NCBI GenBank assembly: GCA_028281765.1
Contig: JANQJF010000056.1
Location: 1-64,000 of the forward strand
Origin: Planctomycetota bacterium
GTDB lineage: Bacteria > Planctomycetota > UBA1135 > UBA2386
Direction: 5' to 3'
Length of the DNA: 64,000 nucleotides
Under the pieces are notes generated by a model. It saw nothing but the letters and a program-made list of their open reading frames with translations, was not told where the DNA came from and did no database searches. The position numbers and the translations under genes were made by a program. Positions within the stretch are counted from its first letter, which is position 1; every line of letters starts with the position of its first letter. Positions 1 through 8,550 of this stretch are shown piece after piece.

Positions 1-172
1 GAGGTGGCCATCAGGTAGCCAGTCGCTCGGCGACGGCGGCAGAAGGAAACCCTGGCGACGGTCCTCTTGCTTGCGAAACGAGCCCATGACCCAACTACGT
101 TAGGACAGCGGCTCGAGCAGTCTTCTTTCTCGCGGAACTTCAGCCAAAGGGGTCATCCCGTGGCGCAGACTC

Positions 173-685
173 CTAGTAGTGGATCAGCGCTTCGACACGC
201 GTGTCTTCGAGCTTCTTGCGGCCGTTCAAGAAGTCGAGCTCGATCAAGACCGCACAGCCGACGACCTTGCCGCCGATCGATTCGACGAGGTTGCGCGTCG
301 CGCGCATCGTGCCGCCGGTCGCGAGCAGGTCGTCGACGATCAGCACCTTGGCGCCTCGTTCGAACGCGTCTTCGTGGATCTCGAGGACGTCGGTGCCGTA
401 CTCCAGGTCGTACTCCTCCGAGCGCGTCTTGTACGGGAGCTTCTTGGGCTTCCGCACCGGAGCGAACCCACAGCCGAGCTTCATCGCGAGCGGGACGCCG
501 AACAGGAAGCCACGTGACTCGATTCCGATCACGCGATCGATGCCCTGGTCGGCGAACAGCGCGTGCATGCGGTCGACGGATTCGGTGACCGCCTTGTGGT
601 CGGCGAGCAGCGGCGTGATGTCCTTGAAGACGATCCCCGGCTTCGGAAAGTCGGGTACGTCGCGGATGTACGATTCGAGGTCCAT
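173..685 (-). CDS. apt: adenine phosphoribosyltransferase
   Basis: Cytosolic purine-salvage enzyme that converts adenine and PRPP to AMP. The 170-residue product has the usual family length. It opens with the Apt-type N-terminus (PDFPKPGIVFKDITPLL, residues 11-27) and carries the PRPP-binding loop VLIVDDLLATGGT at residues 114-126. The frame extends upstream to about 829, but that extension lacks family similarity; the ATG at 685 gives the standard N-terminus and was chosen. It is the last gene of a minus-strand run from argS through a membrane protein to apt, with gaps of 32 and 43 bases, so it is plausibly cotranscribed. Bases 1-172 beyond it show no gene. Confidence 0.95.
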   Translation of the reverse strand: MDLESYIRDVPDFPKPGIVFKDITPLLADHKAVTESVDRMHALFADQGIDRVIGIESRGFLFGVPLAMKLGCGFAPVRKPKKLPYKTRSEEYDLEYGTDVLEIHEDAFERGAKVLIVDDLLATGGTMRATRNLVESIGGKVVGCAVLIELDFLNGRKKLEDTRVEALIHY

Positions 686-728
686 GGGGGAGAGTTGTAG
701 GGCGGTTTGCAAGCGTGTCCAGCCGGGC

Positions 729-1526
729 TCAGTGCGTAACGAAATACCACCGGCCGAACAGGTGTCGGGGCCGCGTCGCGGTGGGGTCCATGCGGTCGGT
801 ATCCGGCTGGTAGAAGATCGTGATGTCATCGAGAGACTGAAACTCGAATGCGCAACACCGACTCCACTCCGGACCGAATTCGTCGCGCGGAGACAGCGTC
901 GCCCAACCTTCGAAACCCGGTGGTTCCGAGTGCGCGGAGTAGCGCCAGGATTCGGTCGATGAGCAAGCCGCGCGTAACGCGTCTTCGTGGCGCCACACGA
1001 ACGCGTAGACCGGGAGCGGCGTCCAGTAGGCCCACGTCAGCGCACAGAAGAGCGTGGTCACCGCGATGTTCCGTCTCACGGTTCGGCGCACGATCGGTTC
1101 CGGGCTGCACCGAAAGCTGTCGTCGAACACGGCGGCGAGCCGGAAGAGCAACCAGGCAAACACGATCAGCCAGGCGAAGGCGAAGAACGGCCCGCCCCAG
1201 CGCGCCGTGGCCTCGACGTGAAACAGAAACAGTGCGGCTACGGCCACGCCGATCCACGGTCCGCGTCGAGGGCGGTTCCTCGTCTTGGCGTCGGGCGGGA
1301 ACTTACGGCCGAGTCGTTCGAGGAGGACCATCCACAGCGTCCATCCGATCGTGAGCCCTCCGGGCAGCGTGTAGTCGCCCAGATCGAGTGGCACCCCGAG
1401 GTCCCGGAGTGCGGCGATCCCGAGGGCGATGGCGAAGAAGATCCCGATCGCTCCGCTGCATCCGAATCCGACGGCGGCGAGGCTGCCGGCGGTCGAGGCC
1501 GCGGGGGACAGGTCTCTGAGTTTCAT
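729..1526 (-). CDS. hypothetical multi-pass membrane protein
   Basis: No family recognised. The 265-residue product has about five hydrophobic segments, near residues 12-40, 55-72, 90-105, 108-130 and 150-172. A soluble C-terminal part of about 90 residues contains several Trp, Cys and Pro residues and ends in GRWYFVTH. Frame-upstream sequence as far as 2162 lies inside argS and is a shadow; the ATG at 1526 starts the hydrophobic region. It lies 32 bases after argS and 43 bases before apt on the same strand. The topology suggests an inner-membrane protein with a periplasmic or cytosolic tail; the function is unknown. Confidence 0.65.
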   Translation of the reverse strand: MKLRDLSPAASTAGSLAAVGFGCSGAIGIFFAIALGIAALRDLGVPLDLGDYTLPGGLTIGWTLWMVLLERLGRKFPPDAKTRNRPRRGPWIGVAVAALFLFHVEATARWGGPFFAFAWLIVFAWLLFRLAAVFDDSFRCSPEPIVRRTVRRNIAVTTLFCALTWAYWTPLPVYAFVWRHEDALRAACSSTESWRYSAHSEPPGFEGWATLSPRDEFGPEWSRCCAFEFQSLDDITIFYQPDTDRMDPTATRPRHLFGRWYFVTH

Positions 1527-1558
1527 GTGCGATCGCGCGCGACGGCGCGCTGCACAGT

Positions 1559-3292
1559 CTACATCTCGTCGACCGCTTGCACGCCGATGAGGCCGAGCCC
1601 CGTCGCGAGCAATTTGCGGCTCGCCGCCACCAGGGCGAGGCGGGCGCGGCGCGTTTCGTCGTCGGCTCGCAGCACGTGGTGATCGCGCAGGTAGCTGTGG
1701 ATCTCGCTCGCGATCCGGATCATCAGGTTCGTGACCGCGCTCGGCTCGCTCTGCTCGGCGGCGCGCTGCACGGTCGGGCCGAATTCGTGCAGGGTCAACA
1801 GCACCGGCGCCGCGTCCTCGAGCAGCTTCCAGTCGATGCCCTCGAGCAGGCTCGCGGCGCTGTCGGGTGCGTCCGCCTTGCGCAGAATGCTCGACAGGCG
1901 CGCGCCGGCGTACTGCACGTACGGTCCGGTCTCGCCGTCGAAGTTCAGCATCGAGTCCCAGTCGAACTTCACGTCCTTGACGCGGCCGTTCTTGAGGTCG
2001 TTGAACACGATCGCGCCGACGCCGATCTTCTCGGCGACTTCGTCCGCGTTCTCGAGGTCGGGGTTCTTCTCCGCGATGATGCCGCGCACGTTCGCGACCG
2101 CTTCGTCGAGCACTTCGTCGAGGAAGATCGCGTTGCCGCCGCGCGACGCGAACTTCTCCCACTTCCCGGTCTCCTCGGACTTCGCGAGGATCAGGCCGAA
2201 CGGCACGTGCTCGACCTTCGGCGCGACGGGGTCGTCGATCTTCTTGAGCACGGCGATCAGCTGCTGGAAGTGCAGCTTCTGCTCGGCGCCAACGACGTAG
2301 AGCAAGCGATGAGGCGCGAACTCGGCTTCGCGGTACGCGACCGCCGCGAGGTCACGCGTGTGGTAGAGCGTCGTGCCGTCCGTCTTGCGGAGGATGCAGG
2401 GAACCTTGATCCCGAACTCCTTGAGCTCGACGACTTCGGCGCCCTCCGACTCGACCAACACGCCGGCGTCTTCGTAGCGCTTCAGCACCGGCGCCATCTT
2501 GTCTTCGTAGAAGCTCTCGCCGGTGATGTGGTCGAACGAGACCTGCAGCCGGTCGTACGGTCCCTGGAACGCCTTGAGCGACTCGTCGCGCAGGAACTGC
2601 CACATGCGGCGCTCTTCGTTGTCTTCGCCGGACTCGAGCGCCTTGAAGTGGCGCGCCGCTTCTTCGTCGAGGCTCGGGTCGTTCTTCGCCTCTTGGCCGT
2701 AGCGCACGTAGAGCGAGAACATGTAGCGCATCGGGTTCGCGTCGAGCTCGCTCTGCTCACCCCACTTCATGTACGCGGTCATCATCTTGGCGAAGGGCAT
2801 GCCCCAGTCGCCGAGATGGTTGACGCCGTGCACGGTCGAGCCGAGGTGCCGGTGGATGCGACCGAGCGCCGCGCCGATCACGGTCGAGCGCAGGTGACCC
2901 ATGTGGAACGGCTTCGCAATGTTCGGCGACGAGAAGTCGATGACGATGCTCGTGCCGGTCGCGTCGGCCGGACCGAACGGGGCGGCTTCGTGCAGGATGC
3001 CACCGACGACGGCTTCGGCGAGCGCGCTTCGGCGGTACTTGAAGTTCACGAACGGGCCGGCTGCGGTTGCCGACTCGATGACCTCGTCGGGCTCGAACGC
3101 GGCCGCGAGGTCGTTCGCGATCTGCGGGGGCGCGGCCTTGCGAAGCTTCGCGAGCTGGAAGCACCCGAGCGCGACGTCGCCGTGGTCGCGGTTCTTCGGC
3201 GGCATCAAGAGCAGGGCGCCGCGCTCTTCGTCGCTCAGGCTGCCGAGGGTCGCAGCGACGCGGCTCTCGAGGTGGGTCTTCAGGTCGATCAT
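1559..3292 (-). CDS. argS: arginine--tRNA ligase
   Basis: Class I aminoacyl-tRNA synthetase charging tRNA-Arg. The 577-residue protein has the usual ArgRS length. The HIGH-type motif is HMGH at residues 130-133 in the context SPNIAKPFHMGHLRST. An N-terminal Add-1-like domain precedes it, and an alpha-helical DALR anticodon-binding domain ends the protein at GVQAVDEM. The KMSKS position reads as the degenerate FASRGGNAIFLDEV, as is common in ArgRS, where this motif is poorly conserved. It is probably the first gene of a run with the membrane protein and apt. The start is the ATG at 3292. Confidence 0.96.
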   Translation of the reverse strand: MIDLKTHLESRVAATLGSLSDEERGALLLMPPKNRDHGDVALGCFQLAKLRKAAPPQIANDLAAAFEPDEVIESATAAGPFVNFKYRRSALAEAVVGGILHEAAPFGPADATGTSIVIDFSSPNIAKPFHMGHLRSTVIGAALGRIHRHLGSTVHGVNHLGDWGMPFAKMMTAYMKWGEQSELDANPMRYMFSLYVRYGQEAKNDPSLDEEAARHFKALESGEDNEERRMWQFLRDESLKAFQGPYDRLQVSFDHITGESFYEDKMAPVLKRYEDAGVLVESEGAEVVELKEFGIKVPCILRKTDGTTLYHTRDLAAVAYREAEFAPHRLLYVVGAEQKLHFQQLIAVLKKIDDPVAPKVEHVPFGLILAKSEETGKWEKFASRGGNAIFLDEVLDEAVANVRGIIAEKNPDLENADEVAEKIGVGAIVFNDLKNGRVKDVKFDWDSMLNFDGETGPYVQYAGARLSSILRKADAPDSAASLLEGIDWKLLEDAAPVLLTLHEFGPTVQRAAEQSEPSAVTNLMIRIASEIHSYLRDHHVLRADDETRRARLALVAASRKLLATGLGLIGVQAVDEM

Positions 3293-3384
3293 GCGGCCCG
3301 GAGTTTGCCGGATCGGGGCCGGGTTGCCAGGGAAAGAGGGGACGTCGGTGAAGTTGGGTGATCAGTGACGAGGTTGACAGAGCC

Positions 3385-4353
3385 TCACCTCGGCGGTGCG
3401 GAACTCGTCAGCCACAGGTTGTTGACGAGCCCCCACCAGAGCAGCCCGGTGACAGCCATCAACGCGGCGGTCGAACAGACCGCGAACCGAAGGCACGTGT
3501 CTCGATTCGGATCCGCGGCATTCCACGAAGCACTGGCGGCGCCTCGGGCACGGACGACGGCTGCGCCGATGGCGCCGTAGACCAGTGGAATCATCGCTGC
3601 GCTGACTCCGTCGGGTACGACGTACTTCCTGTCGAGAACGCTGCAGACGTGCGCAATCCCGGCGCAGAAGGAGAGCATTGCGCCGGACACGACTGCGTCG
3701 GCAAGCCAGCGATGTGTCGCGGTTGCGCCCGGACCCGACAGCATCGGTCGACCGGCGACAATCGCGGCGGGCGCCACCGCGGCCACGATCATCAAGACAC
3801 TCGGGATCGACAGACCGAAGCCTTCACCTTGCAGGATCGGCCAGGCGCACACCATGAGGATCGCCAGTGGCAGGATCGTCGCGACTCGACGGACTTCCGT
3901 CGAGCATCCGGCCTGTGTAGCGAGGACGTGCTTCAGAGGAAGCACGAGCCACGCATGGATCGCGAACGTGTGGGCGATGCCGACCAAGGCGACTGCGATG
4001 TTCGGACCCCAATGCTCGGCATCGTCGAGGTATCGAACGAGATAGGTTGCGGAGACGATCAGGGCCAAGTAGCCGCCGACGAATACCGACCGCTCCAGCG
4101 TGTCGAGCGCGGAGGTCAACTTGGCCCGCTGCGGTTCGTCGATCACCTCACGGGCGAAGGCGACGCGGAGCAACCGACACGACCGCCGCCAACCGTGGGT
4201 GCCGAGCAGGATAAGCGCGGCCGTGCTCGCGACGATCATGAGGCTGGGCACGAAGACGAAGGATGCCACGTGACCGCCCGCGAGCTTCAGCGCGGTGACC
4301 CACAGCGCGAGACCGACGGTGACCCCGACGAGCATTCGGATGCGAAAAGGCAT
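3385..4353 (-). CDS. hypothetical polytopic membrane protein
   Basis: A 322-residue protein with about eight hydrophobic segments, for example VGVTVGLALWVTALKLAGG near the N-terminus, later VFVPSLMIVASTAALILLG, and a final segment near LMAVTGLLWWGLVNN. No catalytic motif or named family is recognised. The frame is open to 4407, but the ATG at 4353 is preceded by a purine-rich GAGGGGGAAC stretch that makes a good ribosome-binding site, so it was chosen. It is downstream of two small minus-strand genes with a 75-base gap. The antisense open frame at 3358-4668 is a GC-rich shadow. Confidence 0.7.
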   Translation of the reverse strand: MPFRIRMLVGVTVGLALWVTALKLAGGHVASFVFVPSLMIVASTAALILLGTHGWRRSCRLLRVAFAREVIDEPQRAKLTSALDTLERSVFVGGYLALIVSATYLVRYLDDAEHWGPNIAVALVGIAHTFAIHAWLVLPLKHVLATQAGCSTEVRRVATILPLAILMVCAWPILQGEGFGLSIPSVLMIVAAVAPAAIVAGRPMLSGPGATATHRWLADAVVSGAMLSFCAGIAHVCSVLDRKYVVPDGVSAAMIPLVYGAIGAAVVRARGAASASWNAADPNRDTCLRFAVCSTAALMAVTGLLWWGLVNNLWLTSSAPPR

Positions 4354-4428
4354 GTTCCCCCTCGGCCGCCCGTGCTGGCGGCACACATCCCCTGTCGGCC
4401 GCGGCAAGCCCGCGTCCTGACCGAATCG

Positions 4429-4641
4429 CTAGTCGATGTAGCCCGACTGCCGCAGCTTCTGGTCCTCGAGGAACTCGCGGCGCACGAGCGTTACGCCGAG
4501 CGTCACGACGAACACGATGCTGAGCGTGACCATCGCCTTGACGAAGAACGGCGTCGGCAGCAGCCCGAACCAGAGCTGGAGCATCGACAGCACGCCGCCC
4601 AGGACGAACGTGACCAGGCACGTGATGATGCCGGGTCTCAT
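4429..4641 (-). CDS. small membrane protein (70 aa)
   Basis: A 70-residue protein with two hydrophobic segments, about residues 3-25 (ITCLVTFVLGGVLSMLQLWF) and 30-53 (FFVKAMVTLSIVFVVTLGV), and a charged C-terminus ending RQSGYID. Its ATG overlaps the stop codon of the preceding gene at 4638-4641 (ATGA), which indicates translational coupling to the DUF4177-like gene. No family is recognised. It is probably an inner-membrane partner or anchor for its coupled neighbour. Confidence 0.65.
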   Translation of the reverse strand: MRPGIITCLVTFVLGGVLSMLQLWFGLLPTPFFVKAMVTLSIVFVVTLGVTLVRREFLEDQKLRQSGYID

Positions 4642-4916
4642 TTCGTGCGCTCCATGATCACGAGGTAGGCCTCGCGCTTCCAGAACAGCAGCATGCGGCG
4701 CAGGTCCTTCTCCATCGTGACGACGCGCCAGCCTTCGCGGGCGTTCGCGTTGAGGAACTCGCTGAACTTCACCGGGTCGACCTTGGCGGCCCCCAGGAAC
4801 ATCGAGGCGAGCATGCCTTCTTGGTAGATCACGACCTTGTAGGTCGTCTGTGCCTGCTGGGGCTGCGGAGGACGAGCCGCGGTCCGCGGCTCACGATCGA
4901 GTGTGGTAGCGGTCAT
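4638..4916 (-). CDS. DUF4177-like protein
   Basis: A 92-residue soluble protein. After a proline/glutamine-rich N-terminus of about 25 residues comes a small domain with the pattern seen in DUF4177: YKVVIYQEG near its start, FSEFLNANAREGWRVVTMEK in the middle, and a beta hairpin ending AYLVIMERTK. The N..A.EGW.VV pattern is the family hallmark. The biochemical role of the family is unknown. It overlaps the following 70-residue membrane protein by four bases, so the two are very likely coexpressed. The ATG at 4916 was used; no clear ribosome-binding site precedes it. Confidence 0.75.
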   Translation of the reverse strand: MTATTLDREPRTAARPPQPQQAQTTYKVVIYQEGMLASMFLGAAKVDPVKFSEFLNANAREGWRVVTMEKDLRRMLLFWKREAYLVIMERTK

Positions 4917-4991
4917 GACTGTCGCGTGGATCGACAGTTCCGCGGCGCGTTCTTGAGATGTGTCGGAAGTCTCGACACCACCGCACGCTCG

Positions 4992-7595
4992 TCACTCGAG
5001 AACGAGCGCGCGAACCGCACGCAGGCCGAGCAGGTTGACCGCGTTGGTCGGGAGGTTGAAGTCCCGGTTCGCGCTGCGCACGTTGTCCGCGATCGTGCGG
5101 AACGAGCCGCCGCGACAGATGCGGCGGCCGTTGCCTGTGCCCAGTCGTAGACCCGTCGCCGGCGCGACGTCGTTCTCGTACGGCAAGAACTCGTCGAGGC
5201 ACCACTCCTGCGCATTGCCGCACACGAGATGGAGGCCCCACGGGTTGGGGCGCAGGGTGTCGACCGGACCGATGATCGCCCAGCCGTCGTCGAGGTCACG
5301 CCAGTCCTCGAGTTCGACCCAGCGAGCGCCCGCGCGGCGCGCCTGGCGGTCGGCGATGTTGAGGGCGACACCGTCATCGATCAGGGACTCGCGCTCCGGG
5401 CCGGTCCACCAGCGCGTCGTCGTGCCGGCGCGGCAGGCGTACTCCCACTGCGCTTCGGTCGGCAGCGCGAGCCCGTTGCCTCGCATCGTCGCGTCGGCTT
5501 CGGCCCAGCCCATGCTGGTCTGCGGGAAACGGAACGCGATCGGCATCTCCGCGTCGACCGTGTCCGGATCCGTTTCGAGATGGAGGCGCTGCCACTGTCC
5601 CTGCGTCAGCTCGTGTCGAGCGACGAAGTACGGCGCGAGCGTGACCGGGTGGACCGGCTGCTCGTTTGCCTGGGACGCGGCGTCGTAGTTCGGATCGTCC
5701 GGGTCGTCGTCCTGCGAGCCCATCGTGAACGTCCCGCCGGGCACGAGCACGAAGACGATGCCAGAGCCGACGTCGACCGGGAGCACGCCGCGCCGGCCGT
5801 AATCGTCGATCGTCGGCAGATCGGCGTCGCGCGCGGTCGAGCGCAGGTGCACGAACTCCCACAGCTTGGACATCGGGTTCATGCCGATCGGAACGAGCCC
5901 GATCTGCGGCGGGAGATCGATCGTCCCCGCGGGTCCGTACTCGGTGCTCGCGGTCGCGCCGTCGGCGCTGGCGATCGCGCGACGCGCGGCGGCCCAGCGG
6001 TCGGCGTGATCGAGAATCGAGCGCTGCTCGATCGTCGTCGCCCACTCCGCGCGTTCGCGGACGCGGCGCACGAGTCCGGACTCGAACGATCGGATGTCGG
6101 CGATCAGCGTCGTCAGGTTCGCGCGCAAGAACGCGATCTCGGCGTCTTCGGCTTGCTGCGTTGCCGCCTGCGCGACGCCGAGCGCTATCGGCTCGGCTTC
6201 GATCTCGGCGAGCGCGGCCTCGAGCTTCGGCAGGCGCGCGATCAACGGGTCCGCGTGATCGCGAAGCCACGCGCGCATCACGTCGAGCTTGTCGGGGTGT
6301 GCGGGGTAGAGGTCTCGCTCGGCGAGGATGGCGCGTTCGAGATACACGAGGTTCGAAAGCTGCGCGTAGCGCTCGCGCGCCTGGTTCTCACCGCGTGCGA
6401 AGATCGCGACCCCGATCAGGCCGGCGACGAGCGAGGCGAGGACGGCAGCGCACGCGGCGACGGTGCCGCGTCGGCGGCGCAGGAAGCGGCGCAGCACGTA
6501 CGCCGTCGTCGGCGGACGCGCGCGGATCGGTTCGAAGCGCAGCACGCGCCGGACGTCGTCGGCGAGTTCGGCGACGCTCGAGTAGCGTCGATCGCGCTCC
6601 TTCTCGAGCGCCTTGAGCGTGACCCAGTCGAGATCGCTCCGGAGCTCCGTCCGAAGAGCGCTCGGGCGGCGCGGCACCTCCTCGCGCACGGCGACCTCCA
6701 GCTCGGCGAAGCTCGCCGTGCCGGTCGTCGCGCTCTCGAACGCGTGACGATCGGTCAGCATCTCGTAGAGCAGGAGTCCCAGCGCATGGACATCCGTGCG
6801 CGTGTCGATCTCCTCGATGCGCCCCGCCATCTGCTCCGAGCTCATGTACTCCGGCGTGCCGACGAGCTGCCCGGTTTCGGCGAACGTCTGCTCGACGAGC
6901 TTGTGGCCGATCGGCTTGGCGATGCCGAAGTCGATCACGACGGGCGTCGGCACGCCGTCCCGGTCGGTCACGAGCACGTTCGACGGCTTGAGGTCGCGGT
7001 GGATGATCGCCTTCTGATGAGCGTGATGCACACCGTCGCAGACGCGCAAGAACAGATCGAGCCGTGCCGGCACGTCGAGCTTGCTCGCCGCGCAGAAGCG
7101 CGTGATCGGTTCGCCCGGCACGTACTCCATCGCGACGTAGGGACTGCCGTCCTCGGTTTCGCCCGCGTCGTACAGCCGACCGACGTTCGGGTGGCTCATC
7201 ACGGCGAGAGCCTGGCGTTCGGCGTCGAAACGGGCCCGCGCGCGTGAGGATGCCAGTCCGCGCTTGATCAGCTTGAGCGCGACGAGGCGGCGCACGGGCT
7301 CGGTTTGTTCGCCGAGGTACACGACGCCCATCCCGCCGTCGCCGAGTTCGCCGAGCACGCGGTAGGGGCCGACCGCGTCCGGAAGCGCCTGCGACATGTT
7401 GATCGGGAGCTCCTGGCCTGTGTCGGTCGCATCCAGGCTCGTCAGCACGGTCCGCGTCTCGACGCCCGCGATCAGCGGCTCGAGAATGTCGCGGAGGTGG
7501 GGCTCCGACTCGAGCAATTCCGCGTCCGGGCGACCGCTTCGGCGGTGCGTCTGGAGCAGCGAGAACGCGCGGTGGAATCGGTCGACGTGACTCAT
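4992..7595 (-). CDS. membrane Ser/Thr protein kinase with FGE/SUMF1-like sensor domain
   Basis: An 867-residue receptor-type kinase. The Hanks-type kinase domain spans about residues 78-350: glycine loop GDGGMGVVYLG, VALK lysine (K108), HRDLKPSNVLV (199-209), DFGIAKP (222-228) and activation-segment GTPEYMSSEQ. A basic stop-transfer stretch (RRFLRRRRG) borders one transmembrane helix at about 378-400. A helical linker of about 200 residues follows. A formylglycine-generating-enzyme-like domain closes the protein, about 610-865, with GGTFTMGS, LPTEAQWEYACRAGT, GNAQEWCLDE and CRGGSFRT. The two cysteines that bind copper in true FGE are not evident after RGGSF, so ligand binding is likelier than oxidase activity. 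The start is ATG 7595; a longer frame extends to 7781. It diverges 31 bases from an ECF sigma gene. Confidence 0.92.
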   Translation of the reverse strand: MSHVDRFHRAFSLLQTHRRSGRPDAELLESEPHLRDILEPLIAGVETRTVLTSLDATDTGQELPINMSQALPDAVGPYRVLGELGDGGMGVVYLGEQTEPVRRLVALKLIKRGLASSRARARFDAERQALAVMSHPNVGRLYDAGETEDGSPYVAMEYVPGEPITRFCAASKLDVPARLDLFLRVCDGVHHAHQKAIIHRDLKPSNVLVTDRDGVPTPVVIDFGIAKPIGHKLVEQTFAETGQLVGTPEYMSSEQMAGRIEEIDTRTDVHALGLLLYEMLTDRHAFESATTGTASFAELEVAVREEVPRRPSALRTELRSDLDWVTLKALEKERDRRYSSVAELADDVRRVLRFEPIRARPPTTAYVLRRFLRRRRGTVAACAAVLASLVAGLIGVAIFARGENQARERYAQLSNLVYLERAILAERDLYPAHPDKLDVMRAWLRDHADPLIARLPKLEAALAEIEAEPIALGVAQAATQQAEDAEIAFLRANLTTLIADIRSFESGLVRRVRERAEWATTIEQRSILDHADRWAAARRAIASADGATASTEYGPAGTIDLPPQIGLVPIGMNPMSKLWEFVHLRSTARDADLPTIDDYGRRGVLPVDVGSGIVFVLVPGGTFTMGSQDDDPDDPNYDAASQANEQPVHPVTLAPYFVARHELTQGQWQRLHLETDPDTVDAEMPIAFRFPQTSMGWAEADATMRGNGLALPTEAQWEYACRAGTTTRWWTGPERESLIDDGVALNIADRQARRAGARWVELEDWRDLDDGWAIIGPVDTLRPNPWGLHLVCGNAQEWCLDEFLPYENDVAPATGLRLGTGNGRRICRGGSFRTIADNVRSANRDFNLPTNAVNLLGLRAVRALVLE

Positions 7596-7607
7596 CCGCG
7601 GGCATCT

Positions 7608-7613
7608 TACAAT
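7608..7613 (+). promoter_or_regulatory. possible -10 element of the ECF sigma gene
   Basis: The 31-base divergent gap between the kinase and sigma genes holds TACAAT, one mismatch from a housekeeping -10 box. It lies 13 bases before the sigma ATG, which has no visible ribosome-binding site. This would give a nearly leaderless transcript. The -35 candidate (TCGACG, about 20 bases upstream) is poor, so support is weak. Confidence 0.25.
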
Positions 7614-7626
7614 CGGTCTCGGTCCC

Positions 7627-8547
7627 ATGTCCGATCCGTCCGCCGACTCGCCCGCGCTCCAGCGTCGCGCCCAGCAGGGCGATGGCAGCGCTCTCGACTC
7701 GCTGATCGCGCGCCATCTCGAGTGGGTGCGCGCGTGCGTGCGTCGGCGTCTCGGTGGCGTGCACCGGCGCGACGGCGACACGATGGACTACGTGCAGGAA
7801 GCCCTGAGCAAGGTGCTGCGCTACGGACCCGAGTTGACGGTCGACGACGATCGGCAGTTTCGGGCGATCGTCGCGAAGATCGTCGAGAACCATCTGCACG
7901 ACCGTTTCCATCATCTCACGGCGGAGATGCGGGACGTCCGTCGGGAGGTCGGGGACTCGCAGCTCGGCGTGCCGCGGTCGCTCGCAGGTGGGAGCGAGAC
8001 GCCCAGTCGCGACGCGGTCGCGCGCGAGGACTCGTCCCGCTTGGAACTCGCGCTCGAACTGCTCGGACACCGGGACCGCATCGCGCTGCGCCTGCGTCAC
8101 GACCACGGCCTGCCGTTTGCGCGCATCGGCGCGGCGCTCGGAGTCAACGAAGTGGCCGCGCGCAAGCGCCACGACCGCGCGCTCGTGCGCATGCGTCAGC
8201 TGCACGACGACCTCGAGGCGGGTCGGATCGACGTCGCGCTGACGCGGTCGATCGGCTCGCGGGTTCGCAAGCTCGTCGAGTCCAAGCTGCGCGCGTTCGA
8301 ACGGGATGCGCTCGGTGGCCTCGCGCGGACGGCAGCGGGCGAGGAGACGCTCGCCGAAGAACGGTCGGTCGCCGAGGTCGTGGATGCGATCCGCGCCGCG
8401 GTCCGCGAGGTCACGGCGCAAGCGGACGAGCGGGAGTACGCTTCGGCGATCGTCGCAGCGGTGCGTGCGGTCGGCGAGCGCTTCGACGCCGCCGAACCGT
8501 TCGTCGCGATTGCGGCCGAACTCGAGCGAGTCGTCGTGGACGAGTGA
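7627..8547 (+). CDS. ECF-type RNA polymerase sigma factor with C-terminal extension
   Basis: A 306-residue sigma-70-family protein. Region 2 is about residues 10-85, with MDYVQEALSKVLRYG resembling the D..QE core-binding motif. Region 4 is about 140-195, with the helix-turn-helix LPFARIGAALGVNEVAARKR. About 110 residues, acidic and alanine/arginine-rich, follow region 4 and match nothing I recognise; they are longer than a typical ECF factor and could be a regulatory tail. The gene diverges 31 bases from the kinase/FGE-like receptor, and sigma/kinase pairs of this sort are common in planctomycetes, so control by or of the kinase is likely (inference). It converges on the next gene with a 3-base gap. 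Confidence 0.88.
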   Translation: MSDPSADSPALQRRAQQGDGSALDSLIARHLEWVRACVRRRLGGVHRRDGDTMDYVQEALSKVLRYGPELTVDDDRQFRAIVAKIVENHLHDRFHHLTAEMRDVRREVGDSQLGVPRSLAGGSETPSRDAVAREDSSRLELALELLGHRDRIALRLRHDHGLPFARIGAALGVNEVAARKRHDRALVRMRQLHDDLEAGRIDVALTRSIGSRVRKLVESKLRAFERDALGGLARTAAGEETLAEERSVAEVVDAIRAAVREVTAQADEREYASAIVAAVRAVGERFDAAEPFVAIAAELERVVVDE

Positions 8548-8550
8548 CTC

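Noticed and set aside
1..172. Possible tRNA or gene start at the window edge
   Set aside because: No cloverleaf or gene start could be drawn from these bases.
1577..3361. 594-codon plus-strand open frame opposite argS
   Set aside because: It is an antisense shadow of a clear arginyl-tRNA synthetase gene; the sequence is Arg/Val/Glu-rich with no domain.
3358..4668. 436-codon plus-strand frame opposite membrane proteins
   Set aside because: The minus strand has clear helices and start sites; this frame is low-complexity Asp/Arg/His.
5229..7247. 672-codon open frame opposite the kinase gene
   Set aside because: Shadow of the kinase/FGE-like gene in GC-rich DNA, with biased residues and no motifs.
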